DNA from: Ceratotherium simum simum
Taxonomy: Eukaryota; Chordata; Mammalia; Perissodactyla; Rhinocerotidae
Length of the DNA: 64,000 bases
Reading direction: 5' to 3'
Assembly (NCBI RefSeq): GCF_000283155.1
Contig: NW_004454163.1
Span: 5,710,580-5,774,579, forward strand
Part shown: positions 45,061-57,469 of the stretch, piece after piece
How positions within the stretch are numbered: position 1 is the first letter of the stretch
Layout: every line of letters starts with the position of its first letter
The notes under the pieces: generated by a model
What the model saw: the letters and a program-made list of their open reading frames with translations, nothing else
Databases searched by the model: none
Told to the model about the DNA's origin: nothing
Made by a program: the position numbers and the translations under genes

Positions 45061-47949
45061 TTTCCATGAAAAAAAGAAAAAAAAGGAAATCTAGCTCTCA
45101 TTATCCACATTATATTTATTTTCTCAGTCCCAGAATACACGTAAAGTAGTTTCAGAATTGCTAACACATACCTCTGCAGAAAATAAATTACAGTCTAAAA
45201 TAGAGTATTTGTGTGCAGTGCATTTAGACAAATATATTGTAAAGTCCTTAATATTTTGCATTTAGATGGCTATATATTTCCAGAATTTTGTATGGCTGTT
45301 TAACACATAGTTGAACATCTTCAGCCCAATGAGCATCCATCCAGGTCTAAAAATTTCAACTTTTAACACCTAGTTTTTAAAGATCATGTTATTAAAGATC
45401 GTTAAAGATTTCTTTATTTTTCCATTTTTTCTCTCATTTTTATTTAGAAAAGAGAAAAAATTGCAATAGCATATAAACTCCACAAGGGCAGTGATTTTGT
45501 CCTTTGTTTCTTTAATTTCCTTTTTCTACTGCAGCCCTAGTGCCTAGAACAGAACTTGACATATACTAGCCACTCAATAAAAATTCATTGACTAGAGTAT
45601 TCAAATAATTATACAGACATTTGTATAACAATGGCAATTCTGCCAAAATTAAGCTGTTGGTAGACACACAATCACCACTAGGTGACAGCATAAAACATTC
45701 ATACCTTAACTAATATAAAAATGTTCAAAATTGGCCCATGAAGGGAAAGTTAGGGATGTCACTATGTAATACACATAGGTTGACTTAGGAAAATCTAGTG
45801 GTACCTATATAAGAAAAGCATTAAATCAAATGTAGAGGGCTACTAAGTGCTCATCTGTGATAACAGAATGAAGATTTTAGGAATAATAGTTTTGTTAGGA
45901 AAAAAACGATCAGAGCTTGGTGGACAGGAGATGTGTAGCAGAAAAAGCAGAGAATGAGATGGAAGCTGTTAAGCCACAGGGACAGTATTAAGGTATGCAT
46001 TAGCCAAGGATAACTTGAGGATTTTTATATTGAATGAAGTTGTAAGTCATTGCCAAGTTGAACTGTAAAGCAACATGTAGGAAACGTCGTCACTTTTTTA
46101 AGAAATAAGGATACTGATATGAGTGCTTATCTAATACCACACAGCTCTTCTGATTCCAGAATCCCTGCTTTTTCTCACTACTTAAACCATCTTGTTGTTC
46201 CTAAATTCTTAGTAAAGATAAATATTGAATTTGAAATAGTGCCTAAAATTGCCCCAATATTGGGCTTTTGAAAACTCCTAGGAAAACCAGACTAGTAGCT
46301 GATTTTGTTTTGCTCTAAAAGTTATTTGTGAAGTTATTTTTGCTTAAGAATGTTGACTGTTTCACAATTATGTGAATCATAATGTATGAATTTCATTCCC
46401 ACCTCTTAATAAATGAGAGTTCTTACGACTGGTCACTGTTCCAATGAGAAATTGAAAGCCTGAGGTAAAACTAAAATTTTCTTTTGCCTCAAAATTCTCC
46501 TTCTTTAGTGGAAACATAGAATCTATTTGAATAAAGTGTTTAACCTAGAATTCTGCTTTCCAGATATTCCTAGAGAAAAGAGATGACTTCATTGCTGTTT
46601 GAAATGTCTTTCCCTTGAAGGCTCCAAGTGTATCTGCTGAATTATAAAGAAGAGTAATAAGACACATAAAATATACTGTTTAGATTTATTGTGCTCCATT
46701 AGTCCCTCGTAGAGTAAAATTGATTGTTTTAAGGAAGTTAATCTCTTACAAATTAAATGTGATTTTAATCAAACATCTCTAAGAGTCAAAGATCAATTGT
46801 CAGGCAAGATTTGAAATAGAAAATAACCAGAAATTCATTATTTTAGGTTCTCCATTAATAAATCTCATTGTGTTTGTCTTAACTAAGCTTTTGGATTATC
46901 ATTAAAGATATTTGCCTATTTATGAAATGATCATGTATTTGGAATTTAAAAGAATATTCGAAATTTACACTTCTAGCAGAGAACTTAGAATTTTCATATA
47001 ATAGTTATAAACATTCAGTAGAGTAATACCTAAAAACACAAATGATTAGGAAAATTTCTAAATATAATTTTTATTCATTTTTCTCATTATTCTTCCATTA
47101 ATTGCTATATTTTTAATAATTACATAGCCCTGTTAGTAGAGAATTAAGAATAAAAAGATAGCAAAGGCTCTCATGTGAAAAAATATTCCAAAGTGGAATA
47201 AAATATCATTTGTTTATAATAAAAGGAGTTAAATTTCTGGGTAAATAAATATAAGTACATTAAATATTGTGTAATTTTGCTGCTTTTAAACAATACATAA
47301 AAGAATGACATATATATTAACAAAATGTAATAAATGGAAACATACTTATTGAAAGATTGATATTAATTAAATTAATCATAAACACATGCTTTGACATATA
47401 TCATGTACTCCAAAATATAGTTATAACATATTCCAATAAACTAGTCTAAATTATGGAAATATTAACTTAATGTTTTGTGAAAAGGTAAGTTCACACACTG
47501 GGTTTTGACAATTTATTTTTTGAAGGACACAGCAAATTACTAAAAATAATTGGATAAATAATAAAACAAGACTATTTATCAATAACAATTAAAAATAAAA
47601 TTATATTTACTTATTAAGTGCTATGGGTATATCTTAAAGTACATATCCAGAAAACACTCCAAAGTACTAATCAACTAACAAGTCTAGATTAAAAAAACTC
47701 CCCAAAGCTTTAACTTGCTATATCCAATGTTTAGAATAAACAATTGTTCAAATTTTGCCATGTGTGTTTATATGTATTTGTAGGTATAAATGTATATATA
47801 TACATGTGTATGTCTATGTGTTTGCGTATATATATACATATATTCTGAATCATTTGCAAGTGCGCTGCAGGCATGATAACATTTTATCACTAAATATTTT
47901 TGCATGCATATGCTAAGAATAGGAACTTGCTTCTACATTTTTATAGCAC
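45061..47949. other. AT-rich 5'-flanking sequence
   Basis: No gene recognised. CACAAGGGCAGTGATTTTGT through CTCAATAAAAATTCATTGAC (about 45478-45592) resembles an L2/MIR3 3' end. (TA)/(TG) tract at about 47790-47842. Otherwise unassigned. Confidence 0.45.
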
Positions 47950-48075
47950 TGTGACGGTTAATTTTTTGTGTCTGCTTGGCTGGGCCACAGTACCCAGATA
48001 TTTGGTCAAACATTATTCTGGATGTTTCTATGACGGTGTTTTTGAATGAGATTTACATTTAAATCAGTAGACTTT
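47950..48075 (+). mobile_element. 5' part of split MaLR-type LTR
   Basis: TGTGACGGTTAATTTTTTGT, GGCTGGGCCACAGTACCCAG, CAAACATTATTCTGGATGTT and AAATCAGTAGACTTT are the usual 5' portion of a MaLR-like LTR. It resumes at 49126 after a 1.05-kb insertion. Confidence 0.8.
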
Positions 48076-49125
48076 GATGGGCAAAATGGGTGAAGGGGGT
48101 CAAAAGAGAAAAAGAAATAAAGATAAATGGTTGTTAAGAGTAATAGAGAAAAAGCATAGAATGGATTAAACAATATAAGATTCAGAAAAATCATATGATA
48201 AAATAGAAGACAGAATTTACTGGATGATTTTTAAGTGGTGTCAACAGGATGTGTGCCCTGGTGGCAAGGTAGTGTCTCCAAGGGCTGAAATAACCTTCTT
48301 TTGCCAGCCTCAGCCTGTGCAGTTCAACTTGCATCTCCTATCTTCCTTCCGTATTCTCTGCCTCTAAATCCCCTTCATGGGAACGCCCTACTGAACATGA
48401 ACCAACAACAGTAATCCTCGTAATCATGTCCATAAGATAGGGGAAACCATATTTGTGTCTTGCAACTTGATCAATGCTTCACTTTGCTAGAAAGTTATTT
48501 CAGTAAGAATATCAAAACAAGCATGTTGAACTTCTACTCTTCAAAAATGCAGCTCTTTAAATCTGCCTCCAAATGTGATTTCTATCTCCTTATTCTTCAT
48601 GTACCTCTCACGTTTTGCCTCAATGTCAGTAAAAATTTAAAAAAAAATCCATTGTGTTTTTCTCTAACACCCCTGCATTTTCAACATGTCTTGCTGAACA
48701 CTCAATGCCTGCAGGCATGCATATCTGTGCGTGTATATGCACACATTTGATGCCCATGACAGATATATTTGGGATCATGTTCCTACACCACACAGCTTAT
48801 CTTCCAATAATAATTGCTATAGTGTTTTGGTACATTTGGGCTGCTATAACAAATTACCAAAGACTGTGTGGCTTATAAACAACAGAAATTTATTTCTCAC
48901 AGTTTTGCAGCCTGGAAGTCTGAGATCAGGGTGCCAGCGTGGTTGGGTGAGGGCCCTCTTGCAGGTCATAGATTGCCATCTTCTCATCGTATCACATGAC
49001 AGAAAGACAGCAACGGAACTCTCTAGGGTCCCTTTTATAAGGGCACTGATCCCATCCATGAGGGCTCCATCTTCATCACCTAATCATTTCCCAAAAGTCC
49101 TACCTCCTAATACCATAAAAAAAAA
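48076..49125 (+). mobile_element. 1.05-kb poly(A)-ended insertion with TSD
   Basis: The insertion lies between two copies of CAGTAGACTTT (48065-48075 and 49126-49136) and ends in nine A (49117-49125), the marks of L1-mediated retroposition on the plus strand. Its final about 290 bp are reverse-complement MaLR-like LTR sequence (GGCTGCTATAACAAATTACC through CTACCTCCTAATACC). The first 60 bp resemble an L1 3' UTR, and the middle (about 48250-48800) is unassigned. Open frames 48460-48750 and 48731-49138 have no recognisable domain. Confidence 0.65.
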
Positions 49126-49423
49126 CAGTAGACTTTAAATAAAGTAGATTACTCTCTGTAATGTGGGTGGGCCTCGCCCAATCAGTTGAAGTCCTGACTG
49201 AAACAAAAGGCTGACCTCCCAGAGCAAGAAGCAGCAGACCTGCCAGCAGAAGGCCTTTGGACTTGAACTGTAAGATCAGCTCCTCCTGGTTTGCCAGCAG
49301 ACTGCCTTTAGACTCAAACTGCAACTCTTTCCTGAGTCTCCAGTCTGTTGCTCTGTCCCATCAGATTTTGTACTCACTAAGCATCCACAATTACATGAGC
49401 CAATTCCTTAAAATAAAGCTCTT

Positions 49424-49455
<32 letters not shown>

Positions 49456-49518
49456 GACACACACACACACACACACACATATCCTATTGGTTCTTTTTCT
49501 CTGGAGAACTCTAATACA
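49126..49518 (+). mobile_element. 3' part of split MaLR-type LTR
   Basis: Resumes after the insertion: ATGTGGGTGGGCCTCGCCCA, TTGAAGTCCTGACTGAA, TTGGACTTGAACTG, ATGAGCCAATTCCTTAAAAT, a TA/CA microsatellite, and the terminal CTCTGGAGAACTCTAATACA, which is the 3' LTR end. Confidence 0.8.
49421..49484. repeat. (TA)n(CA)n microsatellite
   Basis: ATATATATAT run merging into ACACACAC with one interruption, inside the LTR 3' end. Likely length-polymorphic. Confidence 0.9.
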
Positions 49519-50176
49519 AACATCATTATCATATTTTAAAATTGTCAGATTTTTATTTCAAATGTTCAGTTTTCTCCAAAATATATTTTTAGCGTGTTTT
49601 TTTTTTTTTTTAACTTTGATGCAACCAAAGTTCAAGCTTCCTACTTTCCTTTTTCCTATGCCTTCTGACATTTTGAAGACAGCCAGTGTAAGCAGGGTTC
49701 CACATTCTGGGATCCACATTTTCCTCCTGATATCATTTTTCCTGTTTTTCTAACCCCTATATTTTCTACAGTCAGGAAGTTAAATATAACGGCTTGATTT
49801 GATTCAGGTGTAGCACTTTGGGCAAGAACACCTTGTATGTCCTGTGATACTTCATCAAAAGGGAGACAATGTCATGTGGTCCACTATTACTGAGACTACT
49901 TTTCATCATGTGGTCAAGATGGGAACTCCCAGATCTCTCCATTGTAAGGGTATTTTTTTTCCTGCCTATTGAAATTAGCAAGTGATTTTCTGAGTGATAC
50001 TTTGGTCTCAGTGAGTATCCAGTTCTTCAACAACATTTCCTCTAAAGATTTTAGCCTCTAGTGGTGATATTTTCTGAATTATCTTAGTAAGAGTTACAAA
50101 ACAATCATTTTCTAATTCTATCATTCCCTCTCTCGTTAAGTGGCATTTTTAAACTTCTGTTTAGAAAAGAGAGACA
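49519..50176. other. Unassigned sequence
   Basis: No gene or confident repeat. Poly(T) at about 49596-49610. Confidence 0.4.
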
Positions 50177-50388
50177 GGGGCTGCTCCAGTGGTGTAGTGG
50201 TTGAGTTCACGCACTCCGCTATGGCGGCCTGGGGTTCATGGGTTCGGATCCCAGGCACGGACCTACACACCACTCAACAAGCCATGCTGTGGCAGCATCC
50301 CATATACAAAATAGAGGAAGGTTGGCACAGATGTGAGCTCAGGGACAATCTTCCTCACCCCCCCCAAAATTTTTTTAAATAATAAAGA
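50177..50388 (+). mobile_element. ERE1-type SINE
   Basis: GGGGCTGCTCCAGTGGTGTA head, TTCGGATCCCAGGCACGGAC, CATGCTGTGGCAGCATCCCA and one GTGAGCTCAGGGACAATC tail unit. Imperfect flanking repeat AAGAGAGACAG/AAAAGAGACAAG. Confidence 0.9.
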
Positions 50389-50706
50389 GAAAAAAGAGAC
50401 AAGAGTTCTATCTCATTACCATGTGCTGAACTGCACTTCCTCCAAGAGTTATGCTCAATGTTTAACTTTGCTTTTGATTACAAATTTTGAGGATAAGGAG
50501 GTATTGTAATAATCTCCTCATTGGTACCGTATCTCTCACTCTCTGACAACACAATGGTTCACAGATTTTTATAGATTCAATGGTTACAGTCAATTATATT
50601 CATTATTGTATTTGATGCTCAAATTGTTCGAAAACTGGTTCCTGGGTCCCTGTGACATGTCTCTATTCTTTGACTTGCTTGTTTTCCAGCATAAGAAGAT
50701 GTATCA

Positions 50707-50922
50707 GGGGCCGGCCCTGTAGCTTAGCGGTTAAGTGCGCACACTCTGCTGCTGGCGGCCCGGGTTCGGATCCCGGGCGCGCACCGACACACCGCTTCTC
50801 CGGCCATGCTGAGACCGCGTCCCACGTACAGCAACTGGAAGGATGTGCAGCTATGACATACAGCTATCTACTGGGGCTTTGGGGGGAAAATAAATAAATA
50901 AAATTATAAAAAAAAAAGAAAA
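50707..50922 (+). mobile_element. ERE2/ERE3-type SINE with TSD
   Basis: GGGGCCGGCCCTGTAGCTTA head, GGGTTCGGATCCCGGGCGCG, CTTCTCCGGCCATGCTGAGA, CAACTGGAAGGATGTGCAGC body, CTACTGGGGCTTTGGGGGGA and a (AAAT)n tail. Flanking duplication AAGA(T/C)GTATCAG. Low divergence from the copy at 62867. Confidence 0.95.
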
Positions 50923-50934
50923 AAGACGTATCAG

Positions 50935-51540
50935 GCTCACTGTGTGCTTTCCCTGAGACTGTCCTAGAGCAGCCATTTCTCCAAAATAGTATTTAGAAAC
51001 CACAATCTCATCATAGGTGTGCTCATTGGATATTTTTAAAATAATTTTTAAATGCGTGGCTCAACTGGCACGGACATAGGAGTTTTAGAGGCATCTAGAG
51101 AAGTAAGGGAGCATTATGTTGACATATAGCTTGGGCTTTAATGAGCCAGAGGCATGGAGAACAATCAAAACTACTGTCTAGGGAACACTCCATAAAGGAA
51201 GTTTGAACCAGAAACTACCACATAGAGCTTTGGATCCTCAAAGGCAGAGCACTCTGTGATTGAATTAGAAGGGAAAAAGAAAACCCACAGAGGGACATGG
51301 TAGGATATTTGCCTAGTTTGGCCATCAACCTGTATAGAGCTGGAAAGAGAAAGAAAATTTCCCCTTGAAATTTCCCAAGCATAAGTGTACACTTACTTGA
51401 GATTGGGAAAGAAATTACCTAACACTGCCTATCTGGCCCACAAAATCCATAAGTCAAACATTAAGTGATCCTAGGTCATTAGTGTCCACATTTACCTGCA
51501 GAAACTGGAACAAATCTTCTCTGAAGGAATAATTTTTAAA
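50935..51540. other. Unassigned sequence
   Basis: No gene or repeat recognised with confidence. Confidence 0.4.
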
Positions 51541-52500
51541 CCTTAGTCTCACAAAATTCCCATAATGAGGAAAGTAGCTACCATCAGAAAGAGAGAGAAT
51601 TAGCAGGAAAAAATTTTTTAAAGCCTGAAGAAGAATACCCCAAGGTTGACATATATTGATATTATCAGGTAAGGAATATAAAACAAATAGGTTTAAAGAA
51701 AAAAAACAGACAAAAGTATGATACAGAACAAGAGATTATCAAAAATGCCCAGGTATATTTTTCAAAGTTTCTAAAGAAAACTTCTAAAAATGAAAAAATA
51801 CAATCATTAAAATGAGAAACTCAATAGATGGGCGAAACACAAATTAGTTACCATTAGCTGAAGAGAGAATTCATGAAGGAGAATATTTAATTTAACAAAT
51901 CACCTGGAATGCAGTACAAAATTATGGAGAAATGAAAATATGAAAGAGAAGTTAAGAGATATTGAGTATAAAGTAAAAAGGTCACATATGTCCATTCAGA
52001 GTTCCTGAGAGAAAAATAGGGAGACCAGAAAAAAGGCAATATTCAAAGTGATAATGACTGAGAATTTTCCAGAACTGATAAAGACACTGATTCTCAGGGT
52101 CAGAAAGTCCGGTGAATTTCCAACAGGATTACTAAAAAGAAATATACACGTAGACATAATATAGGAGCTACAGTGGAACTGCAGATCAATAAAGATAAAG
52201 TGAAGACTTTAAAAGCAGTCAGGAAGAAAAGACATTTTTTTATGAAGGAACAACGAAACAGCCAAATTCTCAAAAGCAAAAATGGAAGCTGGAAGATAGC
52301 AGAAAGAATATCTTCAAAGAAGAGAAAATAGATGCCAGCCAGAATTTTATGTCCAGCCACGGCCATCATTTAGGAATGACGTTGATATACAGACTTTTGG
52401 CAAACAAAACACAATGAAGATGAAATAAGGATTACATTCAGACAAAAACAAACCAAAAGACCTTACTCAGAGAACAGTGAATGAATATGCTTCAAGAATG
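51540..52500 (+). mobile_element. HAL1/L1M-like LINE fragment
   Basis: TTCAAAGTGATAATGACTGA, GTGAATTTCCAACAGGATTA, AAAGCAGTCAGGAAGAAAAG, AATGGAAGCTGGAAGATAGC, CCAGCCAGAATTTTATGTCC and CATCATTTAGGAATGACGTT follow the order of an old L1M/HAL1 region. Decayed and non-coding. Confidence 0.6.
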
Positions 52501-54480
52501 CATAAAATACTTAAGAAAAAAAAAAACAACCTAACTTTAATTGCTCATGCACTTGATTTTAAAATATGCTATTAAGTAACTCTTCGGTTACTTAATATCT
52601 TGCCCTATTCTAGGTCAAAAACTTAGTGAATCTCATCATTGAAGTAGTATAATTTACCACTATCTATATGCATTTTGCTTTTAGTCAATGAAAATCTATC
52701 ATATACTCATCAGGACTTTCAGTGGAAGATGTCAAATGTAAAGCAAACAACTCTCTCCACTGATATATATACATATATATAAATGAAAATCACAGTGTCT
52801 GAAAAAAAAGTGAGCCATCAGTATATTAGAAAGTTTGAGGGAATTCTAGCTAAAAATAGGATCAGACTGAAGGGAAAAACAGGATGAGGAAGCCTCAGCA
52901 CTAAATGCTAAATGAAAGTTCTGTCCTTCTCAGGTAACGAAGGAGTAACTCCAAATTCCAACTCAGCAAAGGTAAAGAGCAGGAATGGACCACTTAATTA
53001 AAATGCTCTGTAAATAATGTTTTAATTAAATAAGCCAACTTAGAGCAAAATAACTTTCTAAAAAGTGGGAGTTGATCTGCCTAGGGAGTAAAGCTGCCAT
53101 TCATATAGGAGCCCAAGAAAGAAGCTAAGACAGGGGATGTAGATCACCCCAGCAGAGGCTGAGGTAAGAAAGGGCAAAGGAGAGCAGCTCCACTCAGGAG
53201 CCATACGCACTAAAGAGTTTTAATCCCAGAATAAAGCCCTCTTTACTTTGTCTAAATATGCAAGTCCCCAGTCAACTAGACTGTTCTATGCTCAGTAACC
53301 TAGAGAGCAGCACGTAACTGACACATTCTATCCATGTAAACAGAGCTTCTCCCCCATAAAAAACACACCTTTCATAATGGAGGGTCTGTTAGAAAAACAT
53401 AACACACCTACCTCTATTAATCATTCTAATCCTTCATTCAGTAAATGCAAATCTATATCTAAGGATCACCACATATTAGAGGAACATGAATAGTATCCGT
53501 GGCAAAAACCAAAATGAATAAATTGACCTTATAGGAAACAGAAATAATTTAGGAACCAAAATGAAAGTTTATAATATTCCAATTAGTTTCCTCAGGGAAG
53601 TTTAAGAGGATGTTGTATCTATAAAACAGGAATAGATTATTATAAAAAAAAAAAAAAAAGGAACCACCAGAGAATGAGAGTTAGTGGAAATTAAAATTTT
53701 AATTGTGATTACAAAATAAATCAGTCAATGCACTGAATAAGAGAATAATCAAGCAAGACCAAGCTTAGTACTGGAAAAATTATGTTTAAGAAATTTCCCA
53801 CGATGTAGTATGTATGTATATATATACAGATATATACACACAAATTTAATTATATATTATATACAAATATAATAAAAATATAACATATTTTATTTATATA
53901 TAAGTAAAAATAAATAAATAAACATACATATTTTTTACAACATGGAGGTTCAACTCCAGAATGCCAATGTTAATCTAATAAACATTCCAGGAGGAGTTAA
54001 TGATTAATGAAGGGAAGAAAATAATCAAAGAAATAATAGAAAAAATTTTTATTAAAAGAACTTCTCAGGTGTTGAGCTGGGTATATAGCAGAAAGCCACA
54101 CTTTGATATATTTTAGTGAAATTTGAGGTCTTCAAGGAAAAAGAGGAAATCAAGAAATCTTCCAGGGAAAAGATAATAAAAAAGATATGTACAACAAATG
54201 AAAACAAACTGATTTCAGCAAAATTGGATGCTCAAAGACAGTGGAAAATGCTATCAAACTTGAGTGGGAAAATGATTTTAAATAATAATTCTGCATGTAG
54301 TTAGTCTATCAATCAAATTTGAAAAAACAAATACATTTTAAAGATATAAGAACAAAGAAAGTTCACAAATCATCCCTACCCACTATGAATGAATGACGCT
54401 TGGAATATTACAAAATAAGAAAAAGAAATGCAAGAGAAAGAGTGCATAAGACAAGAAGGCATCAGCCTGAGTATGAACTA
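52500..54480. other. AT-rich, LINE-like but unassigned
   Basis: A-rich sense-L1-like character with a (TA)n tract at about 53815-53930. Frame 54116-54304 is lysine-rich and AT-driven. No family can be named with confidence. Confidence 0.4.
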
Positions 54481-54486
54481 AAAGAA

Positions 54487-54770
54487 TGGTCCTCAACTCT
54501 GTACAAACATTAGAATCATATTGGGGATTTTAAAAGTACTACTGTCCAAATGAGAGGAGCATCTGGGATGCTAGTAATGTTCTATGTTTTGGATTATAGG
54601 TACACAGACATGTTCACTTCATAATATTTAATCACAAAAAATACACATGCCTAGTTTCTACTCCAGAATTATTAAATCTGAAAATTTAGGAGTTGGGTCC
54701 AAGCGTGGGCATTTTTAAAAGCTCCTTGGGTCATTATAATTTGCATCCAAAATGGAACCACTGCCCCCAA
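54487..54770 (+). mobile_element. MER5A-like element with internal insertion
   Basis: GGTCCTCAACTCTGTACAAA...CATTAGAATCATATTGGGGA and, after an interruption, CTAGTTTCTACTCCAGAATT and GGGCATTTTTAAAAGCTCCT with end AATGGAACCACTGCC match the MER5A halves. The interruption (about 54560-54650) resembles an L1M 3'-end scrap. Confidence 0.6.
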
Positions 54771-55013
54771 AAGAAACTAAACTGCAAACAAATTAATATT
54801 TTTTTGAACCCCTGCTATAGAAGGTTAAGTTAATCATGGTCCTTAATTCATAGCATATTAAGTACTCTTCATGTTTTATTCATTCTCTAAATTATGCATT
54901 CCTTTTTATCTCCCACTTACATTCTCCATTCTTCCCCCAGACAACTATTCCTATTGTGTGCTTGTAATTTCAATTTATTTAAAATGTATTCAATATCTTA
55001 TTCTGTTACTTTA

Positions 55014-55246
55014 TTTTTTATTTTTTTTGTGAGGAAGATCAGCCCTGAGCTAACATCTGCCAATCCTCCTCTTTTTGCTGAGGAAGACTGGCTCTGGGCT
55101 AACATCCATGCCCATCTTCCTCCACTTTATATGAGACGCCGCCACAGCATGGCCCAACAAGCGCGCGCCCGGGATCCGAACTGGTGAACCCTGGGCCGCC
55201 GCAGCGGAGTGCACGCACCCAACCACTTGTGCCGCCGGGCCAGCCC
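55014..55246 (-). mobile_element. ERE1-type SINE with long perfect TSD
   Basis: Reverse-oriented ERE with GAGCTAACATCTGCCAATCC, ATATGAGACGCCGCCACAGC and end GGGCCAGCCC. A perfect 17-bp duplication CTTATTCTGTTACTTTA flanks it (54997-55013 and 55247-55263). Part of the usual GCAGTGCGTCGGTGTG segment is missing after GCATGG. Confidence 0.95.
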
Positions 55247-55263
55247 CTTATTCTGTTACTTTA

Positions 55264-56690
55264 GACAGCTATTGTCTAATATGATAAATCAAGAACTAGA
55301 AGAATCATTATAGAACCTATGAATATAATATTTAACACCGAAAGGAACTATGAAACAAAAACTATTTTAAAATATTTAATTTTAGAGAATAGTACTGGGC
55401 AAGGGAATAGAGATCTTTCATTTCATTAGACATTAATTTTCAAGATGACCTCTTTCTCAGATCAAATCCTTTTACTTTTGAGGGCATTTAATACCGTTAT
55501 GGCACACTGTATATAATACATGTTTAGTTATTATTCCTCTTGTAAAGTTCTAATTTGAGTATTAGAGACTTTTTGTTTATTAGTGTCATGTTTTGGACTA
55601 ATCCTTATGTTGTGTTTAGCACAGCATAGCATAATTTTAAAGTCCATGGAATGGTTGTAGGTTCCTATCTTGAATGTGGAAAACATTCTTTACCAGTAAT
55701 ATTTTTCTCTGATCGCATAGCTTTGCTGAAAAAAATTTAGCTTCCAACTGACAAATTTGTGATCTCTTGAAAACAGTATGTTAAAGATATGGATCTGTCA
55801 CTGGACAAGCATCATAATTTAATCTGAAATAATAGCACATATATTCATGTGTGCATACTTCAGTGCATACATACTGGAATGCATTTAATTAAACATATAA
55901 ATATTAAAGCATATGTAAAAGCAGGCAAAAAGAATAAAAGATACAGAAAGATACAAACTCTTTGGGTATCTCTAATATTCTGATCTCTCATGAACATATG
56001 TGGAATGATAAGATAAATTCTTCCATTCCACAGATACCAAGAGAGGAAGAAGAGCTTCCAGCTGACACTGGGAGAGACAGCTGACTACATAGCCAGGGAT
56101 GCCTTAAGAACTGGCCAAGATGTTCAGGCAATGAGCACAAAGCTGAACCCCAGCAAAAGGACAAAGCAATTTTACATGTCTTTCGATTAGTGAGTTTCTT
56201 ATTGAAATACCTAGATAACTGAAAAGTTAGAATTGTCAAGACCATGCTGTGATATGATATGGAAGATTAAATAAAAGAAAATTTTTACAATGTAGAACAA
56301 AAATGCGCACAGGCATGTACATATGTGTCTGAAAACACAGAACTTGAAATCAATGGAAATTGGTATCTTAATTTTACCAATTTATTACTCAATAATTTTT
56401 AACAGTTCCCATTGGTGAAGAAATGAGGAAAGTGTGCATTTTTGGAATCTGTATTACTTTTTCAATGGAAAAGTGAATTAGCCTAATCTATATTCACAAG
56501 ACAATTACAAGCTCACAAATGTACATACATAGACACAGAAGCCATGATCCATTTAAAAGAGTAATTTGGGACAAGGCTACATCTGATAACCTTATTACCA
56601 ACCTATACACCCTATTGTGTATATATCATTACAGAGAATGAAGTGATATATATATATACATGCATATGCCCTTACACTACATTATTTGAT
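55264..56690. other. Unassigned 5'-flanking sequence
   Basis: No gene or confident repeat recognised. Confidence 0.4.
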
Positions 56691-56860
56691 TTGATCCATT
56701 CAATAACCCTGAAAGATACATAGCACTAGAGTTTACTATTTCCATATTACAGTTGAAGAAACTAAGAGTGAAATAAATCAAATGACTTGCCCAAGGTCCT
56801 ACAGGTAGATGCAGTATGGGGCATGGAGCCAGGTCATCAGATTCAATGACATTTGCTATA
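56690..56860 (-). repeat. MIR SINE
   Basis: CATTCAATAACCCTGAAAGA, TTGAAGAAACTAAGAGTGA, AAATGACTTGCCCAAGGTCC and ACAGGTAGATGCAG follow the MIR reverse-complement order. Confidence 0.75.
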
Positions 56861-56979
56861 TATTTTACCTTATGACTCCAAACAACCACAGGTAGCTGCT
56901 GTTTTATGTTCATTTACTAAGTAATTACAAGTTCTCTCCCTTTTGAGCAGCATCATCCTTAATTGCAATACCCATACTG

Positions 56980-57460
56980 AAGAATAATTGCCCCCAAAGA
57001 TGTCCACGTCTTAATCCCTAGAATTCAAGAATATGTTAAGATTCATGACAAAAGGAAATTAAGGTTGCTAATCAGCTAACTTTAAAATGGAAAGACATCC
57101 TGAATTATCTGGATGAGCCTAGTGAAATCACAAGGGTCCTGAAAAATGGAAGAGGAAGGCAGAAAAAGATAACAGAGGGAGATGTAACTATGGAAGAATG
57201 TTCAGAGAAATGCAATATTTCTGGCTTTGAAGGGGGCCATGAGCCAAAGAACGTGGGCAGCCGCTAGAAGCTGGAAAAGGCAAGGAAACAGATTTTCCCC
57301 TAGGACCTCCAGAAAAGGACACAGCCCTGCCGACACCTTGATTTTAGACCAGTGAGACTCATACTGGCCTTCACCTGCAGAACTGTAAGATAAATTTGTG
57401 TTGTTTAAGCTGCTAAATTTATGGTAATTCATTACAGCAACAATAGAAAACTAACACCTA
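56980..57460 (+). mobile_element. MLT1-type MaLR LTR
   Basis: CCCCCAAAGATGTCCACGTC, TTAATCCCTAGAATTCAAGA, GGATGAGCCTAGTGAAATCA, CAAGGGTCCTGAAAAATGG, GAGCCAAAGAACGTGGGCAG, ACACAGCCCTGCCGACACCT, TTGATTTTAGACCAGTGAGA, and end GTGTTGTTTAAGCTGCTAAA...GAAAACTAACA. A nearly complete MLT1-like LTR. No internal retroviral coding sequence is attached. Confidence 0.88.
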
Positions 57461-57469
57461 TACCTTCTT

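Noticed and set aside
48460..49138. Coding exon in the 1.05-kb insertion
   Set aside because: Frames overlap each other and run into antisense LTR sequence. No known protein is recognisable.
49421..49484. CRISPR-like or functional repeat array
   Set aside because: It is a simple TA/CA microsatellite at the end of an LTR.
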